Made by a program: the position numbers and the translations under genes. A stretch of 5,547 bases of DNA from Methanomicrobiales archaeon (GTDB lineage Archaea; Halobacteriota; Methanomicrobia; Methanomicrobiales; Methanoculleaceae): positions 1-5,547 of the forward strand of contig JAAZOW010000115.1 of assembly GCA_012797575.1 (NCBI GenBank), given 5' to 3'. Position 1 is the first letter of the stretch. Each line of letters begins with the position of its first letter. This document shows, in pieces, positions 1 through 4,503 of this stretch. Below the pieces are notes generated by a model. The model saw nothing but the letters and a program-made list of their open reading frames with translations, was not told the origin of the DNA and ran no database searches.

Positions 1-911
1 GCCTCGACCGTGGCCCCGAGATATTCGGCCGCCTGTTTGACGATCGTCGAGAGTTCGAATGGGAATATGATCTTCGTCGCCTGACCGTCGGCCATCCGCT
101 TCAGGGCATCAAGCGAAAGCACCGTGATCGCCCGCCGATCCAGCGGCCGGGCACCGACCGATATGATGCGCAACCCCTGCGCCTCACCCTGCGCCTGCAG
201 GATCAGGGATGTCCGCTCACCCTCAGCCCTGAGGATCTTGCTCTGCCGTTCACCTTCGGCCTCCAGGATGACACTCTGCCGCGCTCCTTCAGCCCTGAGG
301 ATTGCCGCCCGTTTCTCACCGTCCGCCCTGAGGATCGCAGCACGCCGCTCCCGCTCAGCCGCAGTCTGTTCGGTCATCGCCTGCTTAACCGGACCGACCG
401 GATCAACCTCTTTGATCTCCACCCGTTCGACCTTCACCCCCCAGGCATCGGTCTCTCGGTCAAGGATATCGCGGAGACGGGCATTGATGATATCCCGGTT
501 GTAGAGGACCTCATCGAGCTCCATATCGCCGATGATCCCACGCAAGCTCGTCTGGGCGAGCGCCACCGTCGCCGCCCGGTAGTTCATCACCTCAAAATAC
601 GCCTTCTCGGGGTCGATCACCCGGACGTAGACGATCGCATCGACGTTCGTCGGGGAGTTGTCCTTCGTGATCACCTCCTGCCGCGGGACATCCATCACCT
701 CAGTCCTGAGATCGAGTTTCACGACCCTCGTGATCAGCGGGATAACCCACCGGAACCCGGGGTTCATCCTCCCGATGTACTGCCCCAGGCGGATCTGGAG
801 ACCCTGCTCGTATGGCTGCACAATCACCACGCCACTGGCGAATATGATGACGATGATGATGACCAGAAAGATCGTGATCAATCCGGTCCATGGAATAGAC
901 CCCGTAATCAT
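1..911 (-). CDS. Slipin (stomatin-like SPFH/Band 7 membrane protein), 3' end cut by window
   Basis: Membrane-anchored SPFH-domain protein; relatives form large ring or cage oligomers that organise membrane microdomains and often act with NfeD proteins. 303 complete codons are visible and no stop is reached. Residues 10-30 are one hydrophobic helix, followed by the SPFH domain (about 30-175) with family landmarks: NPGFRWVIPL at 50-59, QEVITKDN at 78-85, VDAIVYVRVIDP at 90-101 and WGVKVERVEIKEV at 157-169. Residues 176-250 are a charged alpha-helical coiled-coil region starting AAERERRA and made of 11-residue repeats. The tail contains KIIFPFELSTI (280-290), matching the usual slipin C-terminal IIFP signature, so probably only tens of residues are missing. 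The ATG at 911-909 lies 1 nt after the nfeD stop (TGA-T-ATG), preceded by AAGGAG inside nfeD, so the two are surely co-transcribed. The family call is very secure; the physiological role in archaea is not known. Confidence 0.95.
   Translation of the reverse strand, partial: MITGSIPWTGLITIFLVIIIVIIFASGVVIVQPYEQGLQIRLGQYIGRMNPGFRWVIPLITRVVKLDLRTEVMDVPRQEVITKDNSPTNVDAIVYVRVIDPEKAYFEVMNYRAATVALAQTSLRGIIGDMELDEVLYNRDIINARLRDILDRETDAWGVKVERVEIKEVDPVGPVKQAMTEQTAAERERRAAILRADGEKRAAILRAEGARQSVILEAEGERQSKILRAEGERTSLILQAQGEAQGLRIISVGARPLDRRAITVLSLDALKRMADGQATKIIFPFELSTIVKQAAEYLGATVE
180..344 (-). repeat. Five tandem 33-nt units coding 11-residue coiled-coil repeats in slipin
   Basis: Slipin residues 190-244 read as five in-phase 11-residue units: RAAILRADGEK, RAAILRAEGAR, QSVILEAEGER, QSKILRAEGER and TSLILQAQGEA. 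The shared core is xxxILxAxGEx, and the DNA units are visibly similar (repeated ATCCTCAGGGC-like blocks). Hendecad periodicity is usual for the helical wall of SPFH proteins, so this is a structural repeat within a gene and not a mobile or CRISPR repeat. The near identity at DNA level suggests expansion by duplication. Confidence 0.85.
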
Positions 912-912
912 A

Positions 913-1374
913 TCACTCAATCTCCTTCACAACGATGTGTACCCCTTCGGAATGGACAACAATAACCCTTTGCCCGGCGGGAATTTTGCCTGATTCAGTT
1001 CGCGCGCTCCATTCCATGCTCCCGATCCGCACTTTTCCCGAGATCGTCCCGACATCAACTTCTTTCGTCACCACTCCCTCAAGGCCGACAAGTGAATCCC
1101 GGGAGAGGGTCGTGGGCGGCTTCTTCCCGGGTGTCAGACGGCTATAGGCCCAGACGGTGATCGAGGCAGCAGCCATCGCCGCCACAACCCCGGCTATGAG
1201 GCCCTGAGTCGAGCTGAGGATATCGACGCCGAGGAGGATGAGAATGCCGAGGATGATCAGGACCGTGCCCGGGACGGCGATGAAGAACCCGGGTTGGGAG
1301 ACCTCGATCAGGAGTAGCACTGCCCCAAGCAGGATCAGCACCCAGCCCAGGGCTAGACTCCCCTCTACAAGCAT
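913..1374 (-). CDS. Short-form NfeD-like membrane protein (operon partner of slipin)
   Basis: A 153-residue integral membrane protein with a soluble OB-fold tail. Three hydrophobic helices lie at about 6-23, 30-50 and 56-77 (with a QPGFF turn at 27-31), then a Gly/Pro/Lys linker, then the NfeD C-terminal domain at about 94-152: LVGLEGVVTKE, ISGKVRIGSMEWSAR, and IPAGQRVIVV followed by VHIVVKE, the family's G-G-x-W-x-A pattern and five-strand OB layout. There is no ClpP-like serine protease domain, so this is the short NfeD type, unlike the long form studied in Pyrococcus. The frame is open upstream as far as 1662, but that part is Arg/Pro/His-rich shadow of the PAP2 gene, so I place the start at the ATG at 1374, where the first helix begins. 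No Shine-Dalgarno precedes it; a TATA-like box 25 nt upstream fits a leaderless mRNA. It is followed directly by slipin. Confidence 0.93.
   Translation of the reverse strand: MLVEGSLALGWVLILLGAVLLLIEVSQPGFFIAVPGTVLIILGILILLGVDILSSTQGLIAGVVAAMAAASITVWAYSRLTPGKKPPTTLSRDSLVGLEGVVTKEVDVGTISGKVRIGSMEWSARTESGKIPAGQRVIVVHSEGVHIVVKEIE
922..927 (-). promoter_or_regulatory. Shine-Dalgarno site of slipin, inside the end of nfeD
   Basis: The minus strand reads AAGGAG at 927-922, ten nt before the slipin ATG at 911. It lies within the last codons of nfeD. This supports the ATG at 911 as the start and translation linked to nfeD. Confidence 0.6.
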
Positions 1375-1394
1375 AGAGAGAGATGGTACCGGCG

Positions 1395-1403
1395 AAATAA
1401 AAA
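1395..1403 (-). promoter_or_regulatory. TATA-like box for nfeD-slipin
   Basis: The minus strand reads TTTTTATTT at 1403-1395, centred about 25 nt before the nfeD ATG at 1374. Archaeal TATA boxes sit about 25-27 nt before the transcription start, so initiation would fall on or within a few bases of the ATG, agreeing with the absence of a Shine-Dalgarno. It stands out as AT-rich in a GC-rich setting. No clear purine-rich BRE is visible upstream. Confidence 0.55.
1399..1403 (-). terminator. Possible T-tract terminator of the marC-PAP2 unit
   Basis: Five consecutive T on the coding strand lie 22 nt after the PAP2 stop codon. Archaeal RNA polymerase can terminate at short T-rich tracts without a hairpin, so this run may end the PAP2 transcript. 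It coincides with the proposed nfeD TATA box. Only one short run is present, so the call is weak. Confidence 0.25.
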
Positions 1404-1424
1404 GGGTATGGGGTGAGTGTTCCT

Positions 1425-2399
1425 TCAGGCACGGCCCACCGGATGCATACGGGCAAAGACCACTGGAGCGCCATACGAGATCCAGGCAGCAGTAGCGGCG
1501 GCCCGGGTGTACTGGAGTATATGGGCCAGCATGACAGATTCTGGCGGGACAAGGAGCCCGAACAAGAGCCAGATCGTCCCCGCCACGGTGATGCCGAAGG
1601 CGTAGCGGAGTAGGTGACCGGACCAACCTCCGGCGGTGCAGATACCCATCCCCCGGGGCCATGCCACCGCTGCTCCGGCCGCAAACCCAAAGAAGAACCC
1701 TGCCACCGTTGCGGATCGCGTGGGATCGAGCGGGTCGATCGGCTGGCCTGACTGTTGAATCGCCCCTTCAGCCCAGGCGGCAGGAACCTGCCAACCCCCG
1801 ATCGCCGCGAAGGCGACAGACGAGGCCAGCACCAGAACGATGGAGCCGGCAAACGCAAGCAACAATCGCCTTGAGATCGGGAAGGCGGCGATACGGCGGC
1901 CAACCGGTCCCTCGAGGGTCAGGAACCCGATGAGGATAGCGAGGCCAAGCATAACCCCCGTGATGATATCGGTCGGGAAGTGGGCACCAAGGAAGACGCG
2001 TGATATGCCGATGAAAACGATCAGGGTGGCTGCGAGGAGAGAGAACCACCTGCGTCGGGCCGTAGCGGCGAGCAGACCCCAGAATGTCACCGCACCCTGG
2101 GCATGGCCGGAGGGGAGGCCAAACGACGGGTGGGGTGCAAGCGCCCGGACCTCAGAGCTGACCCAGTAGGGGCGGGGAAGGTGGAACGCGACTTTGAGAG
2201 CCTCGTTGAGGCCGCCCGATATCCCCATAAGGAGTCCGAGACGGAGCCCGAGGCGCGGATTTGAGCACCAGTAGATATACGCGATGATGAGGAGGAAGAA
2301 CTCTGGCTGGCCAAGAAGGGAGAAGAGGAGCATGGGGGCGGCGAACCACACCGCCTGGGTCTGGAGCTGATGGATGAAGGCGATCTGAATACCGGTCAT
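1425..2399 (-). CDS. PAP2-superfamily membrane phosphatase with extended C-terminal membrane domain
   Basis: A polytopic phosphatase expected to hydrolyse a lipid phosphate or diphosphate (phosphatidate-like lipids or a polyprenyl/dolichyl diphosphate) at the outer membrane face. All three motifs of the family are intact: K69-x6-R76-P77 (KVAFHLPRP), P96-S-G-H99, and S133-R134-x5-H140-x3-D144 (SRVFLGAHFPTD). H99 would be the general acid and H140 the nucleophile forming the phosphohistidine. Typical family members are about 200 residues; this one has 324, because about 150 residues with roughly four further hydrophobic helices (about 177-200, 228-248, 263-284, 290-315) follow the catalytic core. 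Its ATG overlaps the marC stop in an ATGA and has no Shine-Dalgarno of its own, implying translational coupling. The family is secure; the substrate is not visible in the sequence. Confidence 0.93.
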   Translation of the reverse strand: MTGIQIAFIHQLQTQAVWFAAPMLLFSLLGQPEFFLLIIAYIYWCSNPRLGLRLGLLMGISGGLNEALKVAFHLPRPYWVSSEVRALAPHPSFGLPSGHAQGAVTFWGLLAATARRRWFSLLAATLIVFIGISRVFLGAHFPTDIITGVMLGLAILIGFLTLEGPVGRRIAAFPISRRLLLAFAGSIVLVLASSVAFAAIGGWQVPAAWAEGAIQQSGQPIDPLDPTRSATVAGFFFGFAAGAAVAWPRGMGICTAGGWSGHLLRYAFGITVAGTIWLLFGLLVPPESVMLAHILQYTRAAATAAWISYGAPVVFARMHPVGRA

Positions 2400-3052
2400 A
2401 CCAGTCCGGTCAGGTCAAGGTTTGCCAGCAGCTGGGGCATCGCCGCCGAGATCCCGTTGATGATGAACTGGATTGCTATAGCAAGGACGATGATCGCCAT
2501 CAGCTTCGGAACAACCCGGAGCCCTCCTTCCCCGATGAGGGAGAAGATCTTCGGTCCGTAGAGCATCCCGACGTAGGAGAGGGCAAGGGCCACGACGATT
2601 CCGAAGAAGACAGCGACGATGCCCCAGAAGCCCTCCGGCCCCGATGCGAGCAGGATCACCGTCGTGATCGTTCCTGGGCCGCACGAGAGCGGGAAGGCCA
2701 GCGGGACGATGGCGATGTTCTCGAGGTCTGCAGCCGAGTACGCCTCGCCCCCTGAGGTGAGCATCCCGGTCGCCACGCTGATCAGAAGAATGCCGCCGGC
2801 GATCTGGAACGCAGGGACGGTGATACTGAAGATCGAGAATATCAGCTGCCCCGTGAGGGCGAAGAAAGCGAGAACGATGAAGGCTATCTTCATGGAGGTC
2901 TTGATGACCCCCATACGCTCGTTCCTGCTCCTCCCCTCGGTGAGAGCGGTGTAGACGGCGATCGTAGAGGCGGGATTCATCACCGCAGTGATCGATGCGA
3001 TCGCGACCAGGCTGAACCCCAGAAATCCGGCAAGCCCAGCGGTCAGACCCAT
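2396..3052 (-). CDS. MarC-family (NAAT) integral membrane protein
   Basis: A 218-residue protein with about six membrane helices (roughly 10-33, 54-76, 79-97, 114-135, 142-164, 184-205) and the hallmark MarC segments: MNPASTIAVYTALTEG at 25-40, FQIAGGILLISVATGM at 82-97, IAIVPLAFPLSCGPGTITT at 113-131 and IAIQFIINGI at 192-201. The length matches the family norm of about 200-220. Families named NAAT are annotated as amino-acid transporters, but the transport activity of most members is unproven, and Escherichia coli MarC is not a drug-resistance factor, so only family membership is claimed. The start at 3052 is supported by GGTGATC four nt upstream. Stop and the PAP2 start overlap by 4 nt, so the two membrane proteins are made from one message. 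Confidence 0.94.
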   Translation of the reverse strand: MGLTAGLAGFLGFSLVAIASITAVMNPASTIAVYTALTEGRSRNERMGVIKTSMKIAFIVLAFFALTGQLIFSIFSITVPAFQIAGGILLISVATGMLTSGGEAYSAADLENIAIVPLAFPLSCGPGTITTVILLASGPEGFWGIVAVFFGIVVALALSYVGMLYGPKIFSLIGEGGLRVVPKLMAIIVLAIAIQFIINGISAAMPQLLANLDLTGLV

Positions 3053-3056
3053 ACCC

Positions 3057-3063
3057 GATCACC
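3057..3063 (-). promoter_or_regulatory. Shine-Dalgarno site of marC
   Basis: The minus strand reads GGTGATC at 3063-3057, complementary over seven bases to the conserved archaeal 16S 3' end (GATCACC), with a 4-nt spacer to the ATG at 3052. This is the clearest ribosome-binding site in the window, and it fixes the marC start. Confidence 0.75.
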
Positions 3064-3081
3064 ATGCTTATGGTTCATGGG

Positions 3082-3090
3082 GGATATATG
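3082..3090 (-). promoter_or_regulatory. Possible TATA box for marC-PAP2
   Basis: The minus strand reads CATATATCC at 3090-3082 in the 59-bp gap after the upstream gene. Initiation about 26 nt downstream would fall near 3060, leaving a leader of under ten nt that contains most of the Shine-Dalgarno. The spacing is plausible but the motif is short. Confidence 0.35.
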
Positions 3091-3111
3091 CGCCTCGTTG
3101 GCATAGGTATC

Positions 3112-4302
3112 TTATGGTCCCCCGATCCCCTCCGTCCCCGGAGGGTGAACCATGGGAAACGCATCCAGGAGCTCCCGCGTCAGCTCCGCCCCAAGCGACG
3201 GCTTGACCGACTCCAGCCAGAGGTAGAATCCGGCCATATGCGGCGTCCGCCGACTCTCGAACTTGAATCCGCCCGACCGGTTGTTGGGCACCATCTTGAG
3301 GTACTCCCTCTTGTTCCGCCGCCTGAGGTAGATGATCGGTTTGTATTCGGGGAGGTTTACGGCCAGGACCACCTTCGAGAACTGCTTCTGGATCGCGTCT
3401 GGATCATGGGTCTTTCCCTTGATGTGGATAGGATACCGGGCATCCAGCATCCGGATGGCGGAGGGGTAGAGACCGCCGAAGATGACCTTCTTCACGATCG
3501 GGGGGATCTCATCCGGCACGCCCAGCTCTTCGATGCCCTTCCCTGAGGTGACGCCGGCGATGATGCTCTGCATCCTCTCATCATGGAGCTGCTTGTAGTC
3601 GAACGGCCGCCGGGGGGCGATGCTCGATATCGATGCCAGCTTCGCGTGCCGGATCTTCCGGGGCGGGCTCCGCCTCAGATCGCGGGGGCGGATCAGGGTC
3701 TTTAAATTCTCACAGGTGGCTGTGGTGAGGAGGACGTTGTCGGGTTCCTTGAGGAGGCGGCGGACGACAGCGGTCCGGGAGATATCGACTGAGGAGATGA
3801 GAAGGAACGGCACGGTCGGCTGCCCGTAGAGGTAGCCGAGGAGCTGCTTTTTGTAGTGGATCTCCTCTTCGAACTCCTTTAAGTCGGCAGGCGATGTGAT
3901 GATCTCTCCAAACGTCAGCGTTCCCGTATGGTCGACGAGCATCAGGTCGATCTCGGCGAGATCCTGGCCGTTGCCCCGGACCTTGATATCCCCGATGTTC
4001 GAGTAGAAGAGACCGTTTTGACCCAGTTGCGCGCGCTTGACCCTGGAGGGGCCGTCGGCACCCCGCGCCACGACGGCATGGATGAGATCGGTCTGGAGAC
4101 TGAGATCGAGGATCATCTCATAGACGATCGCCTCAAACCACCGCCCTTCAGCAGTCCGCATCTCCGGAATATCTTTCGAGAAGAGTTTCTTTCGATCTGC
4201 GGGGCGCAGGTGGCGTAGCGCCCTCATGATGATCGCCCGCGTAGGCTGGAGCGAACTGAAATTTTTGTCGAGCCACGTAATCATCTGTAACATTCGTTTC
4301 AC
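3112..4302 (-). CDS. Hypothetical protein with degenerate PD-(D/E)XK nuclease-like region
   Basis: 396 residues, soluble, rich in Lys and Arg; I recognise no named family. Residues 50-160 resemble the core of PD-(D/E)XK nucleases: helix EGRWFEAIVYEMI (52-64), strand AEIDLMLVD (116-124) with an acidic ExD, strand LTFGEIITS (129-137), then KKQLLGYLYG (151-160), recalling the QxxxY helix of RecB-like enzymes, and a hydrophobic strand VPFLLISS (164-171). The usual E-x-K is E133-I-I135, so the catalytic Lys is missing or displaced (K142, K151 and K152 are candidates). Residues 205-235 are strongly basic. The rest (about 265-385) looks like a second folded domain ending in YLWLESVKPSLGAELTREL. The start is uncertain: GTG at 4302, ATG at 4293 or ATG at 4284; none has a Shine-Dalgarno. 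The coding frame is convincing; the function is inference only. Confidence 0.8.
   Translation of the reverse strand: MKRMLQMITWLDKNFSSLQPTRAIIMRALRHLRPADRKKLFSKDIPEMRTAEGRWFEAIVYEMILDLSLQTDLIHAVVARGADGPSRVKRAQLGQNGLFYSNIGDIKVRGNGQDLAEIDLMLVDHTGTLTFGEIITSPADLKEFEEEIHYKKQLLGYLYGQPTVPFLLISSVDISRTAVVRRLLKEPDNVLLTTATCENLKTLIRPRDLRRSPPRKIRHAKLASISSIAPRRPFDYKQLHDERMQSIIAGVTSGKGIEELGVPDEIPPIVKKVIFGGLYPSAIRMLDARYPIHIKGKTHDPDAIQKQFSKVVLAVNLPEYKPIIYLRRRNKREYLKMVPNNRSGGFKFESRRTPHMAGFYLWLESVKPSLGAELTRELLDAFPMVHPPGTEGIGGP
3128..3145 (-). other. Stem-loop in the last codons of the 396-residue gene
   Basis: CCCTCCG (3128-3134) and CGGAGGG (3139-3145) form a perfect 7-bp GC-rich stem with a 4-base loop. It lies about 13 nt before the stop codon at 3114-3112. 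No T-run follows, so it is not a standard terminator; it could stabilise the 3' end or simply reflect the Pro/Gly codons. Confidence 0.4.
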
Positions 4303-4364
4303 ACAGCTTGGGTATTGGTATCGTATTGAGGGGGACCGGGTGAGGGTCAGAGCAGTTCCGGATC

Positions 4365-4382
4365 TGGGATTCTATCATCCCA
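4365..4382 (-). other. Hairpin in spacer (6-bp stem, 6-base loop)
   Basis: TGGGAT at 4365-4370 and ATCCCA at 4377-4382 are perfect inverted repeats around the loop TCTATC. The adjacent ATCGG at 4382-4386 and CCGAT at 4402-4406 form a second inverted repeat that shares base 4382 and encloses CTC-ATAA-GAG. The short stems could arise by chance. Confidence 0.35.
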
Positions 4383-4440
4383 TCGGTGCTCATAAGAGTT
4401 TCCGATCTCAAAGACCATGAAATGTGCGCATGGGCCCAGT

Positions 4441-4487
4441 CGTGGAAGAGGTGACACGATGGTCCCGTGCACCTGGGGAAGTCCACG
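4441..4487 (-). other. Long stem-loop downstream of the ABC permease
   Basis: A two-tier inverted repeat. The outer arms are CGTGGA (4441-4446) and TCCACG (4482-4487). The inner arms are AGGTG (4449-4453) with CACCT (4470-4474), continuing after one bulged base at 4454 as CACG (4455-4458) with CGTG (4466-4469), around a 7-base loop. This gives 15 Watson-Crick pairs in 47 nt, well above what GC-rich sequence readily gives by chance. No T-run follows on the minus strand, so an intrinsic terminator is not indicated. It may be an RNA-processing or stability element, part of a small RNA, or a protein-binding palindrome. Confidence 0.5.
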
Positions 4488-4498
4488 CCCCTTCGGGG
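4488..4498 (-). other. Small GC hairpin just after the ABC permease stop
   Basis: CCCC (4488-4491) and GGGG (4495-4498) form a 4-bp stem with a 3-base loop, six nt after the stop codon at 4506-4504. On the RNA this reads CCCC-GAA-GGGG. It directly abuts the larger stem-loop at 4441-4487. Weak alone, notable for its position. Confidence 0.35.
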
Positions 4499-4503
4499 AT
4501 GAT

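Larger units (their letters stand above)
4303..4503. other. 201-bp structured intergenic spacer
   Basis: This lies between the stop of the ABC permease and the first possible start of the 396-residue gene. I see no convincing gene in it: the open frames crossing it (minus from 4507, plus from 4226) are shadows with no recognisable protein. It holds several inverted repeats (4365-4382, 4382-4406, 4441-4487, 4488-4498). There is no strong TATA box before 4302; the best AT-rich stretches are weak ones at about 4311-4331 and 4389-4401. It would be both the 3' untranslated region of the permease and the leader of the downstream gene. Confidence 0.5.

Noticed and set aside
180..344. CRISPR-like or intergenic tandem repeat
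   Set aside because: Units are contiguous with no spacers, in phase with the slipin frame, and encode a known coiled-coil periodicity.
124..504. Plus-strand open frame with repeated SPSALRI-like units
   Set aside because: It is the antisense shadow of the slipin 11-residue repeats; the minus-strand frame matches a known family over its full length.
842..865. GAT/ATC microsatellite-like run
   Set aside because: On the minus strand it encodes the Ile/Val residues of the slipin membrane helix; ordinary low-complexity coding sequence.
1375..1662. N-terminal extension of NfeD to the upstream ATG at 1662
   Set aside because: The extra 96 residues are Arg/Pro/His-rich, overlap the PAP2 gene in another frame, and precede the natural first helix at the ATG at 1374.
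2415..3065. Second long minus-strand frame overlapping marC
   Set aside because: It is Arg/His/Asp-rich, has no membrane segments or family match, and runs antiphase to the clear MarC protein.
4226..4420. Plus-strand 64-codon open frame in the spacer
   Set aside because: No Shine-Dalgarno, no recognisable domain, overlap with the start of the minus-strand gene, and no other plus-strand gene in the window.
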